A stretch of DNA of 53,105 bases from Pseudomonadota bacterium (GTDB lineage Bacteria > Pseudomonadota > Gammaproteobacteria > Burkholderiales > Burkholderiaceae_D): NCBI GenBank assembly GCA_030272785.1, contig JARXKM010000001.1, positions 17,451 through 70,555 of the forward strand, in the 5' to 3' direction. Positions within the stretch are counted from its first letter, which is position 1, and every line of letters begins with the position of its first letter. A program made the position numbers and the translations under genes. The notes below the pieces were generated by a model. It did not search any database. It worked only from the letters and a program-made list of their open reading frames with translations, and was not told the DNA's origin. This document shows positions 39,420-48,237 of the stretch, piece after piece.

Positions 39420-41801
39420 CTAGTTGGCCGGCTCGGGCGGCGGCGCTGGTGCCGGTGCTGGTGCTGGTGCTGGTGCGGGCGCCGGCGGCGGCTCGGCCGG
39501 TTCGCCCGGTTCGGCCGGCGTCACCGGCGCCGCCTCCACATCGATGGTCTTGAACTCGGTGCTGCCGACGTATTCCGAATAGATCCAGTCGTCGTCCTGG
39601 CGCACCACGCCTTCGGGCGCCTTGCGTTCCTGCTCCGGGCGTTTGGCCAGCGCCACGCGCATATAGTCGATCCAGATCGGCATCGCCAGGGTGGCGCCGA
39701 ATTCGCGGCCGCCGAGCGACTTCGGATCGTCGTAGCCCATCCACGCCACGCCGACCAGGTTGGCGCCGTAGCCGGCGAACCAGCCGTCCATCGAATCGCT
39801 GGTGGTGCCGGTCTTGCCGGCGATGTCGCGGCGCGCCAGTTTCTTGGTCGCCTCGGCGCCGGTGCCGTAGCGGGTGACGTCGCGCAGCATGCTGTCGGTG
39901 ACGAAGGCGTTGCGCGCGTCGAGCACGCGGTTCGCCTCGACGCCGGCGGCCGGTTTCTTGGCCTCGGAAATGACGACGCCGCGCGCATCTTCGATCTTGC
40001 TGATCAAATAGGGCTGGACCGAGAAGCCGCCATTGGCGAACACCGCGTAGGCGCCGGCCATCTGCAGCGGCGTGACCGCGCCGGTGCCGAGCGCCATCGT
40101 CAGGTTGCTCGGATGGCGCGCGACGTCGAAGCCGAACTTGGCCAGGTAATTGTGCGCGTACGGCACCGTCACCGCGCGCAGCAGGCGCACCGAGGCGACG
40201 TTCTTCGACTGCGCCAGCGCGCGCCGCATGGTGATCGGGCCGTCGAACACGCCGTCGTCGTTCTGCGGCGACCAGGTCTTGCCGGCGTCTTCGCCCGGCA
40301 TGTCGAGCGGCGCATCGAGGATCAGGGTGGCTGGCGAGTAGCCTTTTTCGAGCGAGGACGAATACAGGAAGGGCTTGAGCGCGGAGCCGGGCTGGCGCCA
40401 GGCCTGGGTCACGTGGTTGAACTTCTGCAGGTTGAAGTCGAAGCCGCCGACCAGCGCGTGATAGGCGCCGGTATCGGCGTCGATCGACACGAACGCGGCC
40501 GACACCTGCGGCAGCTGCACGATGGTCCAGTCCTTCTTGCCTTCGAGGCTGACGCGCACGATCGCGCCGGGCGACAGCCTGATCGCGTCCTTCGCCTTCA
40601 CGGTCAGTCCCGGTGCGGCAAATTTCAGGCCGGCGCCGCTGATCTCGAGCGTTTCGCCGTCGACCGTTTCGACTTTCACCATCCTGGGCGACGCTTCCAG
40701 CACCACCGCCGGCAGCAGACCGTCGCTGGAGCGGCGCTTTTGCAGCGCCTCGTCGATCGCATCGGCGCGTTCGTCGGCGTCGTCGGGCAGCTCGATCAGC
40801 GCTTCCGGCCCGCGGTAGCCGTGGCGCTGGTCGTAGGCGAGCACATTGCGGCGCAGCGACTGGTAGGCCGCGTCCTGGTCGGCCTTGAGGATGGTGGTGG
40901 TGACCACGATGCCCTTGGTATAGGCGTCTTCCTTGAACTGCGCGTACACCACCTGGCGCGCCAGTTCGGCGACGTATTCGGCGTGGGTGTCGTACTCCTG
41001 GCCTTTTGGATTGACGTGCAGCGTTTCGGCCAGCGCCTGCCGGTACTGCTCCTCGCTGATGGCGTTCAGGTCGCGCATGCTCTTGAGGACGACGTGCTGG
41101 CGCGCCCGCGCGCCCTTCGGATTGACCACCGGATTGTGGCGCGCCGGGTTTTGCGGCAGGCCGGCCAGCATCGCCATCTCCGCCACCGACAGCTTGTCGA
41201 GCGGCTTGCCGAAGTAGATATTGGCGGCGCTGCCGAAGCCGTAGGCGCGCTGGCCGAGGTAGATCTGGTTCATGTACAGTTCGAGGATCTCGTCCTTCGA
41301 CAGCGCCGCTTCGATTTTGTAGGCCAGCGCGACTTCATTGAGCTTGCGGCCGATCAGCTTGTCGCGCGAGAGGAAGAAATTGCGCGCCACCTGCATCGTG
41401 ATGGTCGAGCCGCCCTGGCGAAAGCCGCCGCGCAGGTTCGATTTGGCGGCGCCCATGGCGCGGATCCAGTCGATGCCGCCATGTTCGTAGAAACGCTTGT
41501 CCTCGATCGCCAGCACCGCCTTCTTCATCAGCGCCGGCACCTGCGCGATCGGCACGAAGTCGCGGTGCTCCTCGCCGAATTCGCCGATCAGCACATGGTC
41601 GGCAGTGTAAATACGCAGCGGGATCTTCGGCTGGTAGTCGGTGACCGCGCCGATCGGGGGCACGTTCGGCACGATCACCGCCAGCGCGTACAAGACGGCG
41701 CCGAGGATCAGGATGAGGGCGAGGGCGGCGGCGATGAACAGCCCGCGGACCAGCGGAGGGCGTTGCGCCCAGAAGTGCGACAGCGTGCTCGATAGTGTCA
41801 A
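39420..41801 (-). CDS. mrcA: Penicillin-binding protein 1A (bifunctional transglycosylase/transpeptidase)
   Basis: IEDKRFYEHGGIDWIRAMGAA, GGSTITMQVARNFFLSRDK, KTGTTSDSMDGWFAGY. Confidence 0.93.
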   Translation of the reverse strand: MTLSSTLSHFWAQRPPLVRGLFIAAALALILILGAVLYALAVIVPNVPPIGAVTDYQPKIPLRIYTADHVLIGEFGEEHRDFVPIAQVPALMKKAVLAIEDKRFYEHGGIDWIRAMGAAKSNLRGGFRQGGSTITMQVARNFFLSRDKLIGRKLNEVALAYKIEAALSKDEILELYMNQIYLGQRAYGFGSAANIYFGKPLDKLSVAEMAMLAGLPQNPARHNPVVNPKGARARQHVVLKSMRDLNAISEEQYRQALAETLHVNPKGQEYDTHAEYVAELARQVVYAQFKEDAYTKGIVVTTTILKADQDAAYQSLRRNVLAYDQRHGYRGPEALIELPDDADERADAIDEALQKRRSSDGLLPAVVLEASPRMVKVETVDGETLEISGAGLKFAAPGLTVKAKDAIRLSPGAIVRVSLEGKKDWTIVQLPQVSAAFVSIDADTGAYHALVGGFDFNLQKFNHVTQAWRQPGSALKPFLYSSSLEKGYSPATLILDAPLDMPGEDAGKTWSPQNDDGVFDGPITMRRALAQSKNVASVRLLRAVTVPYAHNYLAKFGFDVARHPSNLTMALGTGAVTPLQMAGAYAVFANGGFSVQPYLISKIEDARGVVISEAKKPAAGVEANRVLDARNAFVTDSMLRDVTRYGTGAEATKKLARRDIAGKTGTTSDSMDGWFAGYGANLVGVAWMGYDDPKSLGGREFGATLAMPIWIDYMRVALAKRPEQERKAPEGVVRQDDDWIYSEYVGSTEFKTIDVEAAPVTPAEPGEPAEPPPAPAPAPAPAPAPAPPPEPAN
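39445..39480. repeat. 6-bp microsatellite (GGTGCT)n encoding the PAPAPA tail of PBP1A
   Basis: gctggtgccggtgctggtgctggtgctggtgcgg. Confidence 0.8.
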
Positions 41802-41964
41802 AAGATACTCTCATGGTGAGGCCGTTCTGGTTGCGACGGCCGGTTGCGCCAAATTATAATCCCGCTTTCGGTTGGCACGACCTTATGCGATAGTCTCGGC
41901 TGCGCCAAGCGCCGCTTCGCAAGGCGCGCCTGCCGATACCAACGAGCCACTCCAGGAAGACCAG

Positions 41965-44220
41965 ATGCCCTACGATCCGACGCCGACAGCATTCAAGCCC
42001 TACATCCCGGCCGAGGCCGAGTTGCCCGAGATGACGTTGCGCGCGCTGCTGATGGGGGTGGTGCTGGGGATGGTGTTCGGCGCCTCGTCGCTGTACCTGG
42101 TGCTCAAGGTCGGGCTGACGGTGAGCGCGTCGATCCCGGTGGCGGTGATCGCGATCACCCTGTTCGGGCTGGCCAAGAAGGCCGGCGGCAAGGACTCCTC
42201 CATCCTCGAAAACAGCATCACGCAAACCGCCGGTTCGGCCGGCGAATCGCTCGCCTTCGGCCTTGGCGTGACGATGCCGGCGATTATGATCCTCGGCTTC
42301 GACCTGGAGATCTCGCGCGTGATGCTGGTCGGGATACTGGGCGGCCTGCTCGGCATCCTGATGATGATCCCGATGCGGCGCACCATGATCGTCGACCAGC
42401 ACAAGGAACTGAAGTACCCGGAAGGCACCGCCTGCGCGGAAGTGCTCAAGGCGGCGGCGAGCGCATCGTCGCGCGCGGCCGCCGGCGAGGCGCGCGAGGA
42501 AGGTTCGCTGGCGGCGCGCGCCGCCAGCCGGCGCGCCGCCATCATCTTCGGCGGCTTCGGCCTGGGCCTGCTGTACAAGGTCGCCAGCATCTCGTTCAAG
42601 CTGTGGAAGGACACGTCGAACTTCATTTTCGGCGCGCCGCTCAAGGCCGGCTCGATCGGGGCCGAGATCTCGCCCGAGCTGCTCGGCGTCGGCTACATCA
42701 TCGGCCCGCGCATCGCTTTCACCATGGCCGGCGGCGGCGTGCTGTCGTACCTGCTCCTGATCCCGATGATCAAATTTTTCGGCGAGCTGCTGACGGTGCC
42801 GCTGTCGCCTGGCACCATGCTGATCAAGGACATGGGGCCGGACGACATCCGCAGCGCGTACGTGCTGTACATCGGCGCCGGCGCGGTGGCGGCGGGAGGC
42901 TTGATCAGCCTGGCGCGCTCGCTGCCGACCATCTTGAAGGGCCTGAAAGGCGGCGTCAAAGGCATCGGCAAGGGCGGCAAGATGGACAAGTCGCTGCGCA
43001 CCGATCAGGACATCCCGCTCAAGTGGGTGGTGATCGGCTGCCTGGCGATCATCGCCGTCATCACGCTGGCCACGCCGCTGCACATGAATCTGCTCGGTGC
43101 GCTGCTGATCCTGGTGTTCGGCTTCCTGTTCTCAACGGTGTCGTCGCAGCTGACGGGCGAAGTGGGATCGTCGTCGAATCCGATTTCTGGGATGGCGGTG
43201 GCGACGCTGCTGTTTACCTGCCTGATCTTCCTGATCATGGGCTGGACCGGCGGCCAGTACTACGTCACCGCGCTGTCGGTCGGCGCGATCGTCTGCATCG
43301 CCGCCAGCAACGCCGGCACCACCTCGCAGGACCTCAAGACCGGCTACCTGGTCGGCTCGACGCCGCGCCTGCAGCAGTACGCGATCCTGTGGGGCGCGCT
43401 GGCGTCGGCGCTGATTCTCGGCCCAATTCTGCTCAAGCTGAACGACGCCAGCACTGTGTACGTGCCGGCCGCGCAAGTGGCTCCGGGAGTCGTCGTCGAC
43501 GCCTCGAAGCTGACCGCGACGGCGCAGCTGCAAGGGCCGCAGGCGGCGGCCGACCATGCCACGTACATGGTATGGCACAAGACCGACACGGTGGGCGGTC
43601 CGGCCGGCAAATACCTGGTCGCAGCCGACGGCAAGCTCGCCTACCTGGTCGACCCGGGCATCAACGGCACCCATCACACGCGGCCGGACGGCTCGGAAGT
43701 GAAGAAGTACGATGCGCCGAAGGCGGTGCTGATGTCCTACATTATCAAGGGCATCCTTGACCGGCAGCTGCCATGGACGCTGGTGCTGCTGGGGGTGATG
43801 ATCTCGATCGTGCTGGAGATGGCGGGCGTGCAATCGCTGGCGTTTTCGGTCGGCGTGTACCTGCCGCTGGTGTCGACCCTGCCGATCGCGGTGGGCGGCT
43901 TTATCCGCTGGCTGGTCGACCGCCGCAATGGCGCGCTGTCGCACAACGCCGGCCTGAACGAAGAAGAACAGCAGGCGGCGGGCGACCGCAGTGACGGCAC
44001 CTTGCTGGCCTCGGGCTACATCGCCGGCGGCGCGCTGGCCGGCATCGTGATCGCCATCACCGCCGGCGTGATGACCGATTTCGACAGCGCGCTGAGCGCG
44101 TGGGCCGACAAGGCCAATCCGTTTTTCGGCGGCGCCGCGTCCGACCTGCTCTCGCTCATTCCGTACGCCGGCATCGCCTTCCTGCTGTACTGGATAGGGC
44201 GCGAGAAGGAGCAGTCGTAG
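41965..44220 (+). CDS. OPT family oligopeptide transporter
   Basis: MTLRALLMGVVLGMVFGASSLYLVLKVGLTVSASIPVAVIAI, GSSSNPISGMAVATLLFTCL; AGGAAGA ribosome-binding site upstream of MPYDPTP. Confidence 0.9.
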   Translation: MPYDPTPTAFKPYIPAEAELPEMTLRALLMGVVLGMVFGASSLYLVLKVGLTVSASIPVAVIAITLFGLAKKAGGKDSSILENSITQTAGSAGESLAFGLGVTMPAIMILGFDLEISRVMLVGILGGLLGILMMIPMRRTMIVDQHKELKYPEGTACAEVLKAAASASSRAAAGEAREEGSLAARAASRRAAIIFGGFGLGLLYKVASISFKLWKDTSNFIFGAPLKAGSIGAEISPELLGVGYIIGPRIAFTMAGGGVLSYLLLIPMIKFFGELLTVPLSPGTMLIKDMGPDDIRSAYVLYIGAGAVAAGGLISLARSLPTILKGLKGGVKGIGKGGKMDKSLRTDQDIPLKWVVIGCLAIIAVITLATPLHMNLLGALLILVFGFLFSTVSSQLTGEVGSSSNPISGMAVATLLFTCLIFLIMGWTGGQYYVTALSVGAIVCIAASNAGTTSQDLKTGYLVGSTPRLQQYAILWGALASALILGPILLKLNDASTVYVPAAQVAPGVVVDASKLTATAQLQGPQAAADHATYMVWHKTDTVGGPAGKYLVAADGKLAYLVDPGINGTHHTRPDGSEVKKYDAPKAVLMSYIIKGILDRQLPWTLVLLGVMISIVLEMAGVQSLAFSVGVYLPLVSTLPIAVGGFIRWLVDRRNGALSHNAGLNEEEQQAAGDRSDGTLLASGYIAGGALAGIVIAITAGVMTDFDSALSAWADKANPFFGGAASDLLSLIPYAGIAFLLYWIGREKEQS

Positions 44221-44224
44221 ATGG

Positions 44225-45154
44225 CTAGACGAACGCCAGGTCGTGCTGGCGGATCAAGGTATCGAGCCACTCGTCGCTGTGGCCGAAGCGGTAGCCAAGT
44301 TGCGCTGCGCGGCTGGTATCGGCGATCATCGGCGAGGGCAGGTCGAAGGGACTCAGTTCGCCGGCCGGCGCCGTCTGCGCCATCGGCAGCGCCTTGACCG
44401 GCTCGTCGAGCGCCATGCCGACGCGGTGATAGATGTCGAAGGCGGACAAGGCGCCGTCGCAGGCGGCGTTGACCGGGCCCGTGAACTCCTGCGCGCCGCA
44501 CCATACCAGGAAATCGGCGACGGTCTGGATCGACATGAACGAACTGGCCGCGGCCGCGTTCGAATAACGCAGCGGCGCATGCTGGCGTACCAGGTCGACG
44601 TAGTGGGCCAGGCGGCCGGTGAAATCCTCGGCGCCGGCCAGCACGTGGCCGATCCGCACCGTCACCACCGGCAGCGAACCCTCGCGGTAGAAATAGGCCT
44701 CGGCTTGCAGCTTGCCTGTGACGTAGCTTTCGCACGCCAGGCGCGGATCGTGCCACGGATAGCGGGTGTCGATCGGCTGCGCCATGACGTTGACGGCCGT
44801 TTCGGCGAACGGCGCTTCCTCGCTGCCCAGCAGCGGACGGTAGACGTCGATGGTCGAGGCCATGATGTAGCGTCCGACCTTGCCGGCGAAAACGCGCGCC
44901 GAGATGGCCGCGTCGATCGGGTTGTAGCACATCTGGTCATAGACGATGTCGTAGCCAGGCGGGTTGGCGAAGGCGGCGCGCATGGCCGGCTCGTTGCGGC
45001 GGTCGACCCGGATGCGTTCGATGCGGGCGCCGAACGGATCGGACGCCAGGCCGCGGGTGGCGATGGTGACGCGATGGCCGGCCTGCAGCAGGCGCTGGAC
45101 CAGCAGTTTGCCGAAGTAGCGGGTGCCACCGATAACCAATATATTCTTGCGCAT
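44225..45154 (-). CDS. NAD-dependent epimerase/dehydratase (SDR family)
   Basis: NILVIGGTRYFGKLLVQRLLQAGHRVTIATRG nucleotide-binding motif. Confidence 0.87.
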   Translation of the reverse strand: MRKNILVIGGTRYFGKLLVQRLLQAGHRVTIATRGLASDPFGARIERIRVDRRNEPAMRAAFANPPGYDIVYDQMCYNPIDAAISARVFAGKVGRYIMASTIDVYRPLLGSEEAPFAETAVNVMAQPIDTRYPWHDPRLACESYVTGKLQAEAYFYREGSLPVVTVRIGHVLAGAEDFTGRLAHYVDLVRQHAPLRYSNAAAASSFMSIQTVADFLVWCGAQEFTGPVNAACDGALSAFDIYHRVGMALDEPVKALPMAQTAPAGELSPFDLPSPMIADTSRAAQLGYRFGHSDEWLDTLIRQHDLAFV

Positions 45155-45228
45155 GGCGTTTCCTTATCGAATCGGTTATATTTTCTCCCCGCAGGCGCGA
45201 ACCATCAAACGAGAAAAATTAAGGCTAT

Positions 45229-45249
45229 GAGCAAGAAAAACTTATGCTC
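45229..45249. promoter_or_regulatory. Candidate LysR-type box GAGCA-N11-TGCTC
   Basis: gagcaagaaaaacttatgctc, inverted repeat in the divergent epimerase/lysR intergenic region. Confidence 0.5.
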
Positions 45250-45270
45250 GAATGTGAGCGGGGAGGAGGC

Positions 45271-46173
45271 ATGAAGCCGCTGCGCAGCCTGTCCGGGCTG
45301 ATCGACTTCGATTGCGCGGCGCGCTGGGGCAGTTTCAAGCTGGCCGCGCAGGAGCTGCACAAGACGCCGGCGGCGATCAGCCAGCAGGTCAAGCATCTGG
45401 AGGAAGGGGTCGGCTTCGCGCTGTTCATCCGCCATCCGCGTCATATCACGCTGACGGCCAAGGGGCAGGAGCTGGCGATCACGGTGCGGCGCCTGCTGGG
45501 CGATTTGCGCGGCAAGATCGGCGCGCTTCAAGGTGGCGACGAAGAGGCGATCCTACGCATCTCGACGACCCATTCGTTCGCCATCAAGTGGCTGGTGCCG
45601 CGCATGCACCGGTTCACCAAGCTGTATCCCGAGCTTGACATCCGGATCGACTCGAACGATGCGCCGGTCGACCTGGAGGACGACAGCATGGACGTCGCGG
45701 TGCGTTATGGACCGGTGATGGACAGCGATCCGGCGTTGTTGTTCCGCGAGCGCCTGATCGCCGTGTACAGCCCGGATTTGCTGGCCGAGGGGCAGCTCGA
45801 GCTGACGCTGGCCGACCTGCCGAATTTCCCGCTGCTGTATGAAAAGACGCCCGAATCGTGGCTGCAGCTGCTCAATGAAAACAAGGCGCTCAAGGGGAAA
45901 TACGATTTCTCGCGCGGCTACAGTCACTGGGGTGTGCTGGCGCAGGCGGCGGTGGCGGGGCAGGGGATTGCGCTGGTGGCGTACGGGATCGCGTTCCAGG
46001 ACATCCTCAAGGGATCGCTGCGGCAGATCAACTGTCGCAGCGCGCCGTTTGGCAGCGGCTACCGCTTCCTGGTCAACCGCAGCAAGGAAAGCATGCCCAA
46101 GGTGCAGCGCTTTCGCGCCTGGCTGGTGGCCGAAATGGACGACATGCGCCGCGCGCTCGCGCCTTCCCCCTAA
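45271..46173 (+). CDS. LysR family transcriptional regulator (GcvA-like)
   Basis: LIDFDCAARWGSFKLAAQELHKTPAAISQQVKHLEEGVGFALFIR HTH. Confidence 0.92.
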   Translation: MKPLRSLSGLIDFDCAARWGSFKLAAQELHKTPAAISQQVKHLEEGVGFALFIRHPRHITLTAKGQELAITVRRLLGDLRGKIGALQGGDEEAILRISTTHSFAIKWLVPRMHRFTKLYPELDIRIDSNDAPVDLEDDSMDVAVRYGPVMDSDPALLFRERLIAVYSPDLLAEGQLELTLADLPNFPLLYEKTPESWLQLLNENKALKGKYDFSRGYSHWGVLAQAAVAGQGIALVAYGIAFQDILKGSLRQINCRSAPFGSGYRFLVNRSKESMPKVQRFRAWLVAEMDDMRRALAPSP

Positions 46174-46180
46174 GCAATGC

Positions 46181-46442
46181 TGGGGTCAGGTCTGACATTC
46201 GGACAAAAAACCGGGGTCAGGTCTGACATTCGGACAAAAAACTGGGGTCAGGTCTGACATTCGGACAAATTTGACGGTTTCGGCGGCTGATCAGGTCGGT
46301 TGCCTGCCCCGGATGGGTGAGAAACCGCTGATCTGGCACGCCTGAGTCCGCGGAAATGTCCGATTGTCAGACCTGACCCCGGCAAAATGTCCGATTGTCA
46401 GACCTGACCCCGGCAAAAAGTCCGATTGTCAGACCTGACCCC
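46181..46442. repeat. Family C composite element: three direct and three inverted 31-bp-spaced copies of GGGGTCAGGTCTGACA[A/T]TCGGACA around an ~86-bp core
   Basis: Direct copies begin at 46182, 46213, 46244; inverted copies end at 46380, 46411, 46442. Confidence 0.95.
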
Positions 46443-46452
46443 ACTTGGTGGG

Positions 46453-47958
46453 TTACTTGACGCCGTGCATCAGTTTCTGGATCAACGGGGCGAGCAGCAG
46501 CAACAGGACGCCGCCTGCCATCAGCGACCAGAAGCCGAAGGTGTAGCCGCTCAGCGCCGAGGGCACCGACATGCCGGTCTCGCCGCTGACATAGCTGGCG
46601 AAGATGCCCGACAGGTTGTTGCCGATCCCCGTCGAGAGGAACCAGCCGCCCATGCCCAGACCCACCAGCCGGGTCGGCGCCAGCTTGGTGACCATCGACA
46701 GGCCGATCGGCGAGAGGCACAGCTCGCCTATCGATTGGATGCAGTACACCGCGAACAGCGTCCAGAACGGGATCTTGTTGTCGACGCCGACCAGGTGCGA
46801 CAGCGCATACATCAGCAGGCCGAAGGCGACTGCGTTGAAGATGATGCCTAGGCCGAATTTGCGCGGAATCGAGGGATTGACGTTGCGCTTGGCCAGCACC
46901 ACCCAGATCCAGGCGACAATCGGTGCGCAGACAATGATGGCGATCGAGTTGACGCTCTGGAACCAGGCGGTCGGGAATTCGAAGCTGCCCAGCCGGCGGT
47001 TGACGATGTTATCGGCCAGGAAGGTAAACGAACTGCCGGCCTGTTCGAAAAACATCCAGAACAGAATATTGAAGGCGAAGATGATCATCATGGCGATGGT
47101 CTTGTCGCGCGCGACTTTGCCTTCGCGGATACCTTCGATCATCAGCATGGCCGCCAGGATGACGAACAGGATCGTTAATACGACCTGCAGGTTATTGGCG
47201 CCGGCCTTGAGCAGGAAGTAGACGACCGGGATGACGAACAGCGCGCCGACCGCCACGAATACCATCCGCATCGGGCTTTGCGCGTCTGCTGCCGGCGCGC
47301 CGATGCCCTTGAGTGCCTTGCGGCCGATGGCAAACCAGACCAGGCTGATCAGCATGCCGACGCCGGAGGCGAAGAACACCACTTTATACGCCGGCGTGTC
47401 GCCGGTGTTGAATACCTGCTGCGCCAGGATCTGGGTCAGGATCGGGGCGATGAACGCGCCGGTATTGATGCCCATGTAGAAAATCGTGAAGCCGGAATCG
47501 CGGCGCGGGTCGCTGACCGAATACAGCTTGCCGACCATGGTCGAAATGTTCGGCTTGAACATGCCATTGCCGACGATGATGGTGGCCAGGCCGAGCTTGA
47601 AAACGTTCGGATCGGGGATGGTGATGGCGAACAGGCCGGCGGCCATGAAGGCGGCGCCGATCAGGATCGAACGCTGATAACCAATCACGCGGTCGGCGAC
47701 GTAACCGCCGAATACCGCGCCGGCATACACCAGCGCGAGGTAGGAGCCGTAGGTGAGGTTGGCATCGGCCTGTCCGGCAGCGGCGCCGGCGTAGAATTGG
47801 GTGACGATGTAGAGCACCAGTGCCCAGCGGATGCCGTAAAACGCGAAGCGTTCCCAGAATTCGGTCATGAACAACATCCACAGCGGACTTGGATGACCCA
47901 GGATCTGCTTGAATTCAGGTATGGCGACCGACTGGCCAGGTGTAACTGCACCGCTCAT
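46453..47958 (-). CDS. POT family peptide MFS transporter
   Basis: FMTEFWERFAFYGIRWALVLYI, GNGMFKPNISTMVGKLY, FTIFYMGINTGAFIAP. Confidence 0.93.
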   Translation of the reverse strand: MSGAVTPGQSVAIPEFKQILGHPSPLWMLFMTEFWERFAFYGIRWALVLYIVTQFYAGAAAGQADANLTYGSYLALVYAGAVFGGYVADRVIGYQRSILIGAAFMAAGLFAITIPDPNVFKLGLATIIVGNGMFKPNISTMVGKLYSVSDPRRDSGFTIFYMGINTGAFIAPILTQILAQQVFNTGDTPAYKVVFFASGVGMLISLVWFAIGRKALKGIGAPAADAQSPMRMVFVAVGALFVIPVVYFLLKAGANNLQVVLTILFVILAAMLMIEGIREGKVARDKTIAMMIIFAFNILFWMFFEQAGSSFTFLADNIVNRRLGSFEFPTAWFQSVNSIAIIVCAPIVAWIWVVLAKRNVNPSIPRKFGLGIIFNAVAFGLLMYALSHLVGVDNKIPFWTLFAVYCIQSIGELCLSPIGLSMVTKLAPTRLVGLGMGGWFLSTGIGNNLSGIFASYVSGETGMSVPSALSGYTFGFWSLMAGGVLLLLLAPLIQKLMHGVK

Positions 47959-48237
47959 GCGGGTTCTCCCGATTGTAGTAATGAATGGATAAATCATTTG
48001 GCGCTGTCGCGACCCCGAACCGTCGCAGGTTGTGCTGTTTGCCCGGGCCCTCGATGCCATTGGGCGCATTTTAATGTAAATCGGTCAGCGCCAGCGAACT
48101 TTTGCCATATGTGCTATTTACAGCGCGCCTGGCCTTGCGCACCGCCGCCGCAATCTGCAACCCAAAGTGCCGCCAGTTGTCGTATATTGGCATTGCAGGC
48201 TCGTTCGTTTTATAGAAACAGAAAAGGAATTCGCACC

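Noticed and set aside
45181-45270. CTCCCCGC...GCGGGGAG inverted repeat upstream of lysR
   Set aside because: Short arms separated by ~65 bp, and the right arm coincides with the purine-rich ribosome-binding site, so likely chance.
46181-46442. Possible CRISPR array
   Set aside because: Units are ~24 bp separated by only ~7 bp of A/T-rich linker, the second half is inverted, and there are no unique spacers or cas genes.
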